The position numbers and the translations under genes are program-made. The notes below the pieces were generated by a model. That model was given only the letters and a program-made list of their open reading frames with translations. It searched no databases and was not told where the DNA came from. 35,316 bases of DNA from Granulicella sp. Its GTDB lineage: Bacteria; Acidobacteriota; Terriglobia; Terriglobales; Acidobacteriaceae. The stretch's first letter is position 1. Every line of letters starts with the position of its first letter. This document shows positions 8,595-16,655 of the stretch, piece by piece. The DNA lies in NCBI GenBank assembly GCA_003133205.1, contig PKWK01000165.1, positions 578 through 35,893 of the forward strand, read 5' to 3'.

Positions 8595-10046
8595 TCAATT
8601 CCCTGCCGACCCCGCCTTCGCCGAAGCCGCCATCGCAGCCTCTGCTGCCGCAGCCTTCGCCGCCCACGCCTCATACGTAAGCTGGTCTTTCATCGTCACC
8701 CAATCGGCATCGGGTAGCACCATCAGGTCCTCCCGCTTGATGTTCGGCAGCCCAACATCCAGCGCGTCGACCCCACCCTCGCGCTCATCGCGCATCTCGC
8801 TCGTCCCAACCGTGACGTCGTTTGCCTTGGCCCACGCAGACACCTTCACCGTCGGCATCACCTCGATCTGCTGCTCGGTCCATATGCCAAAGTGAATATT
8901 CTTTTCCAGCCACTCCGCTGCGTCCCGGTTCTCCCAACTTGGCCTGTGGCTCACCCCGGGATAGAACACCGTCGTAAACATGTCCTTGTCCGTGCCCCGC
9001 ACGGCAATCGCCCGAGCCTTCACCTCGTCGAACCAAGGCTGCAGGTGGTGCGGAATATCCATCACCGTATCCGCCGCCCCATTCATCACAAACATCGGCC
9101 CGCGCTCCGCATTCAGCGCATAAATGATCGCGCTCCGGTCGCCAATCACCTGCAACGCCCGGTACGGCGGCCCTTGGCAAGGAAGTGGCCCAGAGTCGAA
9201 ATATCCTCCCGGCCCGTCAAACACGCCCGCCCCACTCAGCACCAGCGCATGAATCCGCGTATCGATCGCTCCCGCAATCCCCGTCACGAACGACCCCATC
9301 GAATATCCCAGCACCGCGATCCGCTTCGGATCCACCTCCGGCTGCTGCGTCAGGTAGGTCACGCCCTGCATCAGGTCGACCTGCATCAGCCCGGCAACGC
9401 GCTGACCCCAATCCGTCGCCGGCACGCCGTCCGGCGGAGTCACGCGCTTATCGTGCGAGCTCGCGCGCGACTTCTTGTCGATATTCCGCTCGCCCTCGCC
9501 GATCATGTCGTACGTCACCACAACCGCGCCGGCCTTTGCATACTCCATCCCGGTATACATCGCATACCAGCCAAACTTGTCCGAGCCATGCCCGTTCACC
9601 ATCAGAATGCCCGGCAGCTTGCCCTTCCACTTCGCCACCTTTGGGTCGGGCCGGTAGACGATCGCCGTAATCAACATTCCATCCATCGTGTGATAGGTCG
9701 CCCGATCCGCCAGCACCCCAGGGGTCGGCGAGAACGTCGACCACTTCTTCGCGTCCAACGCCGGCAGCTTATCCGGCACATACAGAATCCTCCTGATCTG
9801 CGCCCGCCACGCTGCCAGCCGCGCTCCGTTCTGCTTCGCCGTAAATTCCGTCGCAGGCTTCTCCGGTGGAACTGCCGCGCCCACGCCGCCATAATGCCCA
9901 CCCGGAGCTCCCGCCGGAGCAGCCCCGGCCCGAGGTGCAGAAGGAGTAGTAGCAGGTGGCGTGGCAGGAGCCTGCGACCAACCCAATCCAGCGCTTACCC
10001 CAAGGCTCAACCCAAGCCCGGCCACCACCACGCGCAAACTTGTCAT
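8595..10046 (-). CDS. Secreted alpha/beta hydrolase (acetyl-xylan-esterase / dienelactone-hydrolase-like)
   Basis: This 483-aa protein starts at ATG 10046 behind GGGAGGG. A signal peptide (TSLRVVVAGLGLSLGVSAGLGWSQA) and a Pro/Ala/Gly-rich linker precede the catalytic domain, so it acts in the envelope or outside the cell. The alpha/beta-hydrolase triad candidates are in order: nucleophile Ser in LGYSMGS, Asp in NGAADTVMD, His in PGVSHRPSW. GILMVNGHGSDK provides the oxyanion region after the first strands. The C-terminal ~90 residues (after FGIWTEQQIEVMP) form a family extension with an Ala-rich tail. The fold fits esterases that deacylate plant polysaccharides, but the substrate is not determined. 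An in-frame upstream extension to 10184 lacks a ribosome site and is rejected. Confidence 0.82.
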   Translation of the reverse strand: MTSLRVVVAGLGLSLGVSAGLGWSQAPATPPATTPSAPRAGAAPAGAPGGHYGGVGAAVPPEKPATEFTAKQNGARLAAWRAQIRRILYVPDKLPALDAKKWSTFSPTPGVLADRATYHTMDGMLITAIVYRPDPKVAKWKGKLPGILMVNGHGSDKFGWYAMYTGMEYAKAGAVVVTYDMIGEGERNIDKKSRASSHDKRVTPPDGVPATDWGQRVAGLMQVDLMQGVTYLTQQPEVDPKRIAVLGYSMGSFVTGIAGAIDTRIHALVLSGAGVFDGPGGYFDSGPLPCQGPPYRALQVIGDRSAIIYALNAERGPMFVMNGAADTVMDIPHHLQPWFDEVKARAIAVRGTDKDMFTTVFYPGVSHRPSWENRDAAEWLEKNIHFGIWTEQQIEVMPTVKVSAWAKANDVTVGTSEMRDEREGGVDALDVGLPNIKREDLMVLPDADWVTMKDQLTYEAWAAKAAAAEAAMAASAKAGSAGN

Positions 10047-10131
10047 ACCACCCTCCCAGATTTTCACAGACCACCCTATACCAATCGCCACCGACCTCGC
10101 ATCTATGGCGGTTGTTCCCGGCGCAGCAACT

Positions 10132-10326
10132 TTACGGCTCGTCCGTGAACAGGTCTTCAATGGTGGTCGCAAACAAGCGTGCAAGCTTGAACGCGAGCGG
10201 GAGCGAAGGATCGTATTTGCCGGTCTCGATTGCGTTGACGGACTGGCGCGACACCTCCAGGCGGTCGGCGAGTTCGGCCTGAGACCAGCCTAGCTCGGCG
10301 CGGAGGTCGCGCAGACGATTCTTCAC
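10132..10326 (-). CDS. Small Xre/Cro-CI family transcriptional regulator
   Basis: This 64-aa single-domain DNA-binding protein has helix-turn-helix core WSQAELADRLEVSRQSVNAIETGKYDPSLP, followed by LAFKLARLFATTIEDLFT. It is the compact YozG/HigA-size class often paired with small membrane proteins. The GTG start at 10326 has AGGAGG six bases upstream and overlaps the stop of the preceding membrane protein gene as GTGA, indicating translational coupling. It probably regulates its own operon by binding the CTTGTCA/TGACAAG repeats at 11197-11248; this is inference. Confidence 0.88.
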   Translation of the reverse strand: MKNRLRDLRAELGWSQAELADRLEVSRQSVNAIETGKYDPSLPLAFKLARLFATTIEDLFTDEP

Positions 10327-10727
10327 CGGTGCCTCCTCTGGAGAAACGGCGTGCTGATGCCGACGAAACACCAGAAGAGAGTGAACGTCCAGGTCGGCTG
10401 GAAATGGACGATGTGGGTAAACGACTCGAGCATTCCCCATACCGACGTAACCGCGAGGACGCCACCGAGTCCCCACAGCATGGCCTGAACGAAGATGTTG
10501 CGCCGGAATTCATCCTTCTCTTCAGCCAGGTAAAGTCCGACCGTGACGATGATCCCGATAATCGCAACTGCGGGCAGGACGGCGAGAAGGTAAGCGAGCA
10601 GCCCCTTGGGATGCACTCTGTGAAAGTACGAGACCACGAAAACGGTGAGCACAAGGCAGGCAGACATGGCGACAGCAAACTGGCGAAGGTAACGACGGAT
10701 TGCGGGATTGCTTTGCAGGCAGTTCAT
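10323..10727 (-). CDS. Small multi-pass membrane protein, paralogue 1
   Basis: This 134-aa protein has about four hydrophobic segments (SACLVLTVFVVSYF, YLLAVLPAVAIIGIIVTVGLYL, FVQAMLWGLGGVLAVTSVWGML, FTLFWCFVGISTPFL). A charged loop AEEKDEFRRN lies between segments 2 and 3. The next gene upstream has the same length, topology and loop (KAERDDFKRY), so the two are tandem paralogues. Function is unknown. Genes of this shape are commonly linked to small Xre regulators, as here. The start ATG has AAAGGAAG upstream; the stop overlaps the regulator start. Confidence 0.8.
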   Translation of the reverse strand: MNCLQSNPAIRRYLRQFAVAMSACLVLTVFVVSYFHRVHPKGLLAYLLAVLPAVAIIGIIVTVGLYLAEEKDEFRRNIFVQAMLWGLGGVLAVTSVWGMLESFTHIVHFQPTWTFTLFWCFVGISTPFLQRRHR

Positions 10728-10772
10728 ATTGGCTTCCTTTGTTGCATCTGTTCCTTCAAAGCAGTTGGCGAC

Positions 10773-11177
10773 CTATTCGGCTGGCAGCGGGTTGGAGATG
10801 CGGTAGGTGATCTTGGCCGCAATAACAGCCAGGCAGAACGCGAAAAGTTCGCTGAATGGAAACAACTGGCCGTGCCATCCGAAGATGCGCAGGAACCCCG
10901 CGAAGAGATTCAAGGACATGCTGGCGCCCGCCCCCCACAGCAGGCACCGCATCATAAGATAGCGTTTGAAATCGTCGCGCTCGGCCTTCAGATACGCGGC
11001 TGTGAGCATGAAAACGATCAGCAAAGGCAGGAATGGCAGCGCCGCACAGGCATAGAGTTCCCAGCCCACGGGATGCGTTCGATAGACAAAGTAGTCGGTG
11101 CCGCTGAAGATGACGAAGTAGCTCGCCATAACAGCGAAGCTTCGCCTTTGATAGATGCGCGTTGCGGGGGTTTTCAT
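10773..11177 (-). CDS. Small multi-pass membrane protein, paralogue 2 (first gene of operon)
   Basis: This 134-aa protein starts at ATG 11177 with AAAGGAG upstream. Hydrophobic segments are FAVMASYFVIFSGTDYFVY, ACAALPFLPLLIVFMLTAAYL, CLLWGAGASMSLNLFAGFL and LFAFCLAVIAAKITY. It shares the YFVYRTHPVGWELYA.ALP pattern and the LKAERDDFKRYLMMRCLLWG loop with paralogue 1, at modest identity, indicating an old duplication. Role unknown; membrane stress sensing or transport are possible but unsupported. It leads the operon and lies directly behind the repeat-rich promoter. Confidence 0.8.
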   Translation of the reverse strand: MKTPATRIYQRRSFAVMASYFVIFSGTDYFVYRTHPVGWELYACAALPFLPLLIVFMLTAAYLKAERDDFKRYLMMRCLLWGAGASMSLNLFAGFLRIFGWHGQLFPFSELFAFCLAVIAAKITYRISNPLPAE

Positions 11178-11196
11178 GTCGGTCTCCTTTGCTCGA

Positions 11197-11248
11197 TGAC
11201 AAGGACACTTTACGTCAAGCTTCCTTGTCATGTCAAGGGGACTTGTCA
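11197..11248 (-). promoter_or_regulatory. Promoter with clustered operator-like repeats upstream of the membrane-protein/Xre operon
   Basis: Plus-strand copies are TGACAAGG (11197-11204), CCTTGTCA (11223-11230), TGTCAAGG (11231-11238) and ACTTGTCA (11241-11248). CCTTGTCATGTCAAGG (11223-11238) is a near-palindrome. On the minus strand a consensus TTGACA (11231-11236) and TAAAGT (11207-11212) with 18-nt spacing form a plausible promoter lying inside these repeats. This arrangement suits repression by the downstream Xre protein. Confidence 0.6.
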
Positions 11249-11302
11249 CTTATTTTTGCGAAATGCTTGGGCCCTCCCCCGGTCGTTGTTACGCTTGAGC
11301 GT

Positions 11303-12610
11303 ATGAACGTGAACTTTGCCGAGCGCGCGCATAACCACAACTGGAAGCTCGACCCGATCGTGCGCTCCCTGCTCGACACGGACTTCTACAAACTGCTGAT
11401 GCTGCAGTTCATCTGGAAGAACTTTCCGGCAGTTCACGTCACCAGCGAGGTCGTAAACCGGACAACAAGAGTCCAACTTGCCGACGAGGTCGACGCTCAT
11501 GCGTTGATCGCCCAGATGGAGCATCTGCGTGAGATCAAGTTCCGCCGGTCCGAATTGATCTGGCTAGCTGGCAACACCTTCTACGGCACGCGCCAGATCT
11601 TCGAACCCGCGTTCCTGGCGTGGCTGGAGTCCGATTTCCGCCTATCGAACTATGAGGTCACACAGCAGGATGGGCAACTCTCCCTGCGCTTCTCGGGCCT
11701 CTGGACCGAAGTCACCATGTGGGAGGTCTACGCGCTGGCCCTGGTCAGCGAGATGCGCACCCGCGCCGCGCTCGCCCGGCTCAACGAGATGGAATTGGAC
11801 ATTCTCTATGCCCACGCGAAGACCCTGCTGTGGGACAAGATCCAGCGCCTGGGTGCGGTTCCCGAGGTCCGTATTTCCGAGTTCGGAACTCGCCGTCGGC
11901 ATAGTTTTCTGTGGCAGGAGTATGTGATCCAGACCATGCGGGCGACGCTGGGTGAAAGTTTATCGGGCTCGTCCAACACCTTCCTCGCCTACAAGCACGA
12001 TCTCGAGGCGATGGGCACCAACGCGCATGAGTTGCCAATGGCCATGGCAGCGCTCACGGGCGACGACGACGAGGCGCTGTACGCGTCGCAGTACCACGTA
12101 TTGGAACTCTGGCAGAAGAGCTACGGCGGTGAGCTTCTGATCCTCCTTCCCGACACCTTTGGCACCACGCAGTTTCTCGAGGGCGCTCCAGACTGGGTGG
12201 CCGACTGGACCGGCCAGCGCGTGGACTCGAAAGACCCGTTTGTGGCCGGAGATGAGTACATCCGCTGGCTGCTGTCACGCGGGCGCGATCCGCGGCGCAA
12301 GCGGCTGATCGCCTCCGACGGCCTCGATGTCGACGAGATTCTCCGCCTGCATGAATACTTCCACGGCCGCATCCGGTTCTCAGCCGGCTGGGGTACACTG
12401 CTGACCAACGACTTTCGCGGCTGCCATCCACGCGGCGACCGCGACCTCGAGCCAATCAGCCTGGTCTGCAAGCTGATGACGGTCGACGGCAGGCCTGCCG
12501 TGAAGCTCAGCGACAACCCACGCAAAGCCACCGGCCCCGAGGATGAAGTCGAGCGCTATCGCCGCGTCTTTGGAACAGTCGCCGTGGGCGCCACAGAGGT
12601 GCTGGTCTAG
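11303..12610 (+). CDS. pncB: Nicotinate phosphoribosyltransferase PncB
   Basis: This 435-aa cytosolic enzyme converts nicotinate and PRPP, with ATP, to nicotinate mononucleotide in NAD salvage. The N-terminus IVRSLLDTDFYKLLMLQFIWKNFP is typical of PncB. SEFGTRRRHSFLWQEYV and SGSSNTFLAYKHDLEAMGTNAHELPM carry the phosphoribosyl-site residues, including the His in the GT..HE motif. LLPDTFGTTQFLEGAP, LIASDGLDVDEIL and GWGTLLTNDF complete the family pattern. Length fits the family (about 400-440). The ATG at 11303 is chosen because homology begins just after it; the in-frame open frame extends upstream into the neighbouring promoter. The ribosome site is weak (TTGAGC). Confidence 0.93.
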   Translation: MNVNFAERAHNHNWKLDPIVRSLLDTDFYKLLMLQFIWKNFPAVHVTSEVVNRTTRVQLADEVDAHALIAQMEHLREIKFRRSELIWLAGNTFYGTRQIFEPAFLAWLESDFRLSNYEVTQQDGQLSLRFSGLWTEVTMWEVYALALVSEMRTRAALARLNEMELDILYAHAKTLLWDKIQRLGAVPEVRISEFGTRRRHSFLWQEYVIQTMRATLGESLSGSSNTFLAYKHDLEAMGTNAHELPMAMAALTGDDDEALYASQYHVLELWQKSYGGELLILLPDTFGTTQFLEGAPDWVADWTGQRVDSKDPFVAGDEYIRWLLSRGRDPRRKRLIASDGLDVDEILRLHEYFHGRIRFSAGWGTLLTNDFRGCHPRGDRDLEPISLVCKLMTVDGRPAVKLSDNPRKATGPEDEVERYRRVFGTVAVGATEVLV

Positions 12611-12679
12611 TAGACGGTCCTCCGTCGCCTGATCACGAAATCTGTCGCCCCGTAATGAGGGGTGGATATACTAGGCGCC

Positions 12680-13615
12680 ATGAAAGAAACCCAGAGACTC
12701 TTACGGTTTGCGGCGGCGGTCTGTTTGCTGCCAGTGATGTTGGTGCAGCAGAGCTTTGCGTGGGGCATGGATGGCCACATGCTGATCAACCGGCTCGCCG
12801 GCGCCGCGTTGCCTGCGGATGTGCCTGCATTTCTCCGCACCCCCGCAGCGCTCGATGCGCTGGCCTACTACGGCCCGGAGCCGGACCGTTGGCGCTCGCC
12901 AGCCGAGCCGGAACTGAATGCGGCCCAGGCCCCCGAGCACTTCCTCGATCTTGAGTGGGCGGACCTCGCCGGCCCTCTGCCACGGCGGCGCTACGACTAC
13001 ATCCGAGCGCTCGCCATAGCGCAGGCGAAGCATCCGGATATGGTGCTGACGCCAGACAAGGTAGGCTTGCAGCCGTACGTCACGACCGAGGTCTACGAAC
13101 GCTTGCAAAGCGCATTCCGCGACTACCGCGCGTTGCTCGCTGCCAAGCAGGACACCAAGCCGTCCGAGGCCGAGATCACGTTCCTCGCAGGATGGCTGGG
13201 GCATTACGTAGCGGACGGATCGATGCCGCTGCACACCTCAATCCAGTACAACGGGTGGACGGGGCCGAACCCAAATGGCTACACAACCGAGCACCACATT
13301 CATGCCCTGTTCGAGAGCGAATTCGTCCACGCAAACGTGAAGTTGGCGGATGTCGCCCCGCTCGTCAATGCGTCAAAGCCCGTCCCATTGGGCGATGTGT
13401 TCAACGATTACATGGCGTACCTTCGCCACTCGAACTCGCTGGTCGAGCAGACCTACCAACTGGAGAAGGCGGGCGGTTTCGTAGGTGCCGGAACGCCGGA
13501 AGGCAAGGCATTCGTAGACCAGCAATTGGCAGCGGGCGCGATTGAGCTGCGCAACATGATCTATACCGCGTGGCTGAAGTCGGCGGAGCCAGTTCCGCCC
13601 TATCGCGGGAGTTGA
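12680..13615 (+). CDS. Secreted S1/P1-type zinc nuclease family protein
   Basis: This 311-aa protein has a signal peptide (LLRFAAAVCLLPVMLVQQSFA) whose predicted cleavage leaves a mature N-terminus WGMDGH. That is the hallmark of S1/P1 nucleases and zinc phospholipase C, where Trp1 and a nearby His bind zinc. Further ligand-type motifs are GPEPDRWR, FLAGWLGHYVADGSMPLHTS (HY..D....H) and TEHHIHALFESEF. The family cleaves single-stranded nucleic acids and 3'-nucleotides; here it may scavenge nucleotides or phosphate outside the cell. A Glu stands where the last motif usually has Asp. Start ATG 12680; an upstream GTG at 12662 is possible. It follows pncB by 69 nt. Confidence 0.8.
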   Translation: MKETQRLLRFAAAVCLLPVMLVQQSFAWGMDGHMLINRLAGAALPADVPAFLRTPAALDALAYYGPEPDRWRSPAEPELNAAQAPEHFLDLEWADLAGPLPRRRYDYIRALAIAQAKHPDMVLTPDKVGLQPYVTTEVYERLQSAFRDYRALLAAKQDTKPSEAEITFLAGWLGHYVADGSMPLHTSIQYNGWTGPNPNGYTTEHHIHALFESEFVHANVKLADVAPLVNASKPVPLGDVFNDYMAYLRHSNSLVEQTYQLEKAGGFVGAGTPEGKAFVDQQLAAGAIELRNMIYTAWLKSAEPVPPYRGS

Positions 13616-13634
13616 AACCGCTGTCGCCTGGTTA

Positions 13635-14153
13635 CTAATCGATCACGATCGGGACGATCGGGACAATCGGGTACTGATGGCGCTGGATGCGCGTGTGCAG
13701 CCGCTGTAGCGGTGGGGTCAGCGCTAATGCAATCAGCGGCGCGGCAACCACAGAGATTGCGGCCCAGAGCACAAGGGCGTGCCATTCCCACCTCCAGAGC
13801 TGGCGGGTGAGCGCGATTGGCGCGGTTCGCGCGGCCTGAAAGAACAGTCGTGGTGAGAGCGGCATCGCGGAGGTGTGGAATACGCGCGAGCCGAGCCGAA
13901 TGAAAGGAATCACCAGCGCGAGTTCAAGCGGAAACATGGCGTGGTTCGCAATCTGCGATGCAACCACATTCAAGCGAAATGAAAACGACGCGGCCAGACA
14001 GAGGACAGTAGTGGTGCCGATCAGCGGGTTGATCCCGATCAGCAGGCCAGCGGCAATGCTCCAGGCCAGCGAGCGGGGCGTTGCTCCCATGCGCAGCAGC
14101 GCCAGGATCGGCAGGACGCCTCGGCGGTAGATCCAGCTATGGTGCGCGGTCAT
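13635..14153 (-). CDS. DUF2062 membrane protein
   Basis: This 172-aa inner-membrane protein carries the DUF2062 signature: LLRMGATPRSLAWSIAAGLLIGINPLIGTTTVL, then NHAMFPLELALVIPFIRLGSRVF. Hydrophobic segments flank these motifs. Function is unknown; in other bacteria the domain is often next to glycosyltransferase or lipid genes, matching the adjacent divergent acyltransferase. Start ATG 14153 is preferred (alternative ATG 14192). The C-terminus ends PIVPIVPIVID, encoded by near-perfect 9-bp repeats at about 13643-13672. Confidence 0.8.
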   Translation of the reverse strand: MTAHHSWIYRRGVLPILALLRMGATPRSLAWSIAAGLLIGINPLIGTTTVLCLAASFSFRLNVVASQIANHAMFPLELALVIPFIRLGSRVFHTSAMPLSPRLFFQAARTAPIALTRQLWRWEWHALVLWAAISVVAAPLIALALTPPLQRLHTRIQRHQYPIVPIVPIVID

Positions 14154-14229
14154 GGCGGAATGAGGCACAGGAACAGGATAGACTGTGCGCATAGAGTTCG
14201 CGGAATTCCGCGCATTGGAGAGATTGGAA

Positions 14230-15006
14230 GTGGTTCGATTCTTGAGGTCGCTCGGCAGGGCTGTAAAAGCGACGACGATATTCTTGCTTGGTGCGCTGGA
14301 GCTAATAGTCAAGCGACCAGCGACCCGCGAGCAGAGGGCGGAATGGCTCCACCAATTCGCTGCCCGGGCGATGCGCGGTTCCGGCATTGCGATGCGCGTG
14401 GAGGGAACGTTTCCCGAACGCGGGGTGGTGATCTCAAATCACACGGGTTACCTCGACATCATGACCTTCGCGGCGTCCCAGAGGTGCGTGTTCGTGTCGA
14501 AGTCCGAGATGGCCGACGTGCCGTTGCTGGGCTGGATGACGACGATGGCGGGGACCGTCTACGTGGAGCGGGGCCGCGGCGGATCCGCGCTGCGGGCGAG
14601 GGGCGAAATACAGGCCGCAGCCGACGCGGGACTGCCCATCGTGATCTTTCCCGAGGGCACAACCAGCAACGGCAGCACGGTGCTGAAGTTTCATAGCGGT
14701 TTGCTTGGCCAGGTGTTGGAGGCCGGTCAGCAGATCACTGCCGCGTATGTGACGTATCGGCTCACGGAAGACAACGGGCCGGGAGTGACGATTGAGAACG
14801 ACGTGTGCTACTGGGGCGACGATGTCAGTCTGTTCCGGCACATCTTCGGACTGCTGGCGTTGCGTGGCGTCGAGGTGAATATGCGGATTGGCGAAAAGCC
14901 CATCGCATTTACCGCGGACGCGCTGCACCGCAAACAGGCCGCGATCGAGGCGCGCGCAGCCGTAATGGAACTCGGCGGCGTCCGCGATGCCGTCACGGCA
15001 GTTTAG
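14230..15006 (+). CDS. 1-acyl-sn-glycerol-3-phosphate acyltransferase family protein (PlsC-like)
   Basis: This 258-aa membrane-associated acyltransferase probably acylates lysophosphatidate or a related lipid. Motifs in order: ISNHTGYLD (HX4D catalytic motif), VFVSKSEMADVPLLGWM, GTVYVERGRGG (block II), IVIFPEGTTSNG (block III) and AAYVTYRL (block IV). One hydrophobic segment near the N-terminus (TIFLLGALELIV) may anchor it. Start GTG 14230 has GGAGAG about 8 nt upstream and matches where homology should begin; GTG 14185 is an alternative. Its stop codon overlaps the end of the convergent uridine kinase gene. Confidence 0.85.
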   Translation: MVRFLRSLGRAVKATTIFLLGALELIVKRPATREQRAEWLHQFAARAMRGSGIAMRVEGTFPERGVVISNHTGYLDIMTFAASQRCVFVSKSEMADVPLLGWMTTMAGTVYVERGRGGSALRARGEIQAAADAGLPIVIFPEGTTSNGSTVLKFHSGLLGQVLEAGQQITAAYVTYRLTEDNGPGVTIENDVCYWGDDVSLFRHIFGLLALRGVEVNMRIGEKPIAFTADALHRKQAAIEARAAVMELGGVRDAVTAV

Positions 15007-15665
15007 ATCGCGGCAGGCCCGACCGGCGGCATTAATTTGGCCTGATGCAGACGCTGTAAAACCTGCTCGACCGACCAGTCCAGCGAGTCTGTGCCTTCCA
15101 CCGTTACCGAGGCGCGGGCGGCGGATGGGACGACGTAGAGGTCGGCCATTGGGCGCGCAGTGGCCTGGAACTGCTCGCGTACCGACTCTTCCGTGCGGCC
15201 ACGCTCGCGAACGTCGCGGTGGATGCGGCGCACGAGGCAAACGTCGTGCGGCGCGTTCACGTAGATCGAGAAGTCATAGCACGGCACCAACTCCGCGAAA
15301 TGCAGCGCTAGAATCCCTTCCACAATCACGACACCCATCGGCACGATGCTGTCGAAGGCGCCCGCGACCCGGGAGTGCGTCTTGAAGTCATACACGGGTC
15401 GCTGAATCGTCTCGCCTTTGGCCAGCGCGCGGACGTGCTCGATGATCAGCTCGGACTCCAGCGAGTCGGGGTGGTCGAAGTTGCGCTTGTGCCGCGAGTC
15501 CAGCGGAAACTGCGAGAGGTCGCGGTAGTACAGGTCAAGCGGAAACAGCGTCGCGTCGAGTTGCGTGGCCAACTCGGCGGCGAGCGTGGTCTTGCCCGAG
15601 CCGGAGCAACCGGCGATTCCAAGCACAAGTGGGCGGCGCTGCTTTGCGGTCTCCATTCGAGGCAT
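15003..15665 (-). CDS. udk: Uridine kinase
   Basis: This 220-aa cytosolic kinase phosphorylates uridine and cytidine in pyrimidine salvage; E. coli Udk is 213 aa. Walker A is GIAGCSGSGKTTLA. Other family features are LFPLDLYYRDLSQ (the Asp near the nucleoside), NFDHPDSLESELI, VYDFKTHSR, VIVEGILAL and RRIHRDVRERGRTEESV. It starts two bases after the stop of the upstream phosphorylase gene (ATG 15665, with a second ATG at 15656), so the two are almost certainly one transcript. Its stop overlaps the 3' end of the convergent acyltransferase gene. Confidence 0.93.
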   Translation of the reverse strand: MPRMETAKQRRPLVLGIAGCSGSGKTTLAAELATQLDATLFPLDLYYRDLSQFPLDSRHKRNFDHPDSLESELIIEHVRALAKGETIQRPVYDFKTHSRVAGAFDSIVPMGVVIVEGILALHFAELVPCYDFSIYVNAPHDVCLVRRIHRDVRERGRTEESVREQFQATARPMADLYVVPSAARASVTVEGTDSLDWSVEQVLQRLHQAKLMPPVGPAAI

Positions 15666-15666
15666 G

Positions 15667-16515
15667 CTATTGGGCGGCGATCTGCGGCACAAGTGCGGTG
15701 AGTAAGCCGGTGAACTGCTGCTCCACGCGGCGGCCAATCTCCATCACATCTTCGTGGTGGATGGTCTCGCCGGTGACGCCCGCGGCCATGTTCGTGACCA
15801 GCGAGAGCCCGAGGACTTCGATTCCCATGTGGCGGGCGACGATTACCTCGTGCACCGTGGACATGCCGACGAGGTCCGCGCCCAATGTGCGGAACGCGCG
15901 AATCTCGGCAGGCGTCTCGAAGCTTGGGCCGAGCACCCCGAGATAGACTCCCTCGCTGAGCGGAATGTTCTGGCGCGCAGCTTCAGCCTGGGCGAGTTTG
16001 CGCAACGCCGGCGAGTAGGCGGTCGACATATCGAAGAAACGCTGTCCAGCACCGGGCGTGCAGGCAAAGCGAGGATCGTTCGGCCCCAGTGCGGCGTTGG
16101 TTCCGGTCAGGTTGATGTGGTCGGAGATGGCAACCAGCGAGCCTTGCGGAATATTCGCGCGGATGCCGCCGGCGGCGTTGGTGACGATCAGCGTCCGACA
16201 TCCCAGCAGGCCTAGCACGCGAGGGGGAAACGTGACCTGATCCATCGGGTAGCCTTCGTAGGCATGCACGCGGCCCTGCATCACGGCGACAGGCACGCCG
16301 CCGATTGTTCCCAGCACCAGCATTCCCGAGTGGCCCGCGACCGTGGATTGCGGGAAGTGCGGAATCTCCGCATAGGGGATCGTGACGGCGTCCGCGACCT
16401 GGGAGGCGAATCCGCCCAGACCAGAGCCGAGGATGATGCCGATGCTTGGGGGGAGGCCGACCAGCGTGAAGATATGATCGACGGCTTCCTGCGCTTTGCT
16501 GAAGAGATCTACCAT
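15667..16515 (-). CDS. Purine nucleoside phosphorylase (trimeric, PNP/MTAP family)
   Basis: This 282-aa enzyme cleaves inosine or guanosine with phosphate to base and ribose-1-phosphate. Motifs: IILGSGLGGFA (phosphate loop), TVAGHSGMLVLG, VMQGRVHAYEGYPM, IVTNAAGGI, SDHINLTGTNAALGPND, GPSFETPAEIR and VGMSTVHEVIVARHMG, all typical of the high-molecular-mass trimeric class. ATG 16515 has AGGAG at good distance; the open frame continues a few codons upstream to 16539 without support. The pair with udk forms a nucleoside-salvage operon. Its upstream region runs into repeat element B, whose C/G palindrome lies 78 nt from the start codon. Confidence 0.92.
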   Translation of the reverse strand: MVDLFSKAQEAVDHIFTLVGLPPSIGIILGSGLGGFASQVADAVTIPYAEIPHFPQSTVAGHSGMLVLGTIGGVPVAVMQGRVHAYEGYPMDQVTFPPRVLGLLGCRTLIVTNAAGGIRANIPQGSLVAISDHINLTGTNAALGPNDPRFACTPGAGQRFFDMSTAYSPALRKLAQAEAARQNIPLSEGVYLGVLGPSFETPAEIRAFRTLGADLVGMSTVHEVIVARHMGIEVLGLSLVTNMAAGVTGETIHHEDVMEIGRRVEQQFTGLLTALVPQIAAQ

Positions 16516-16592
16516 GGCTGCTCCTGCATTTCGGTTCAAGCTAGTGTATGCGAGATGCGGGCCGGGTTGGATTCAATTCCTACCAGGCTATA

Positions 16593-16611
16593 CCCCCCCC
16601 CGGGGGGGGGG
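16593..16611. repeat. C9G10 homopolymer palindrome
   Basis: Nine C (16593-16601) are followed by ten G (16602-16611), preceded by TA as at 7715-7716. It marks the start of element B. Such runs are prone to length change and to assembly error, so the exact counts are uncertain. Confidence 0.8.
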
Positions 16612-16655
16612 TGGTGGTAAGTACCGTGTTTGCAACAAGATGTCAAAAGTTCTCC

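Noticed and set aside
11197..11248. Riboswitch leader for pncB
   Set aside because: The repeats face the opposite gene and overlap a sigma-70-type promoter for the membrane-protein operon. No conserved aptamer is recognisable before pncB.
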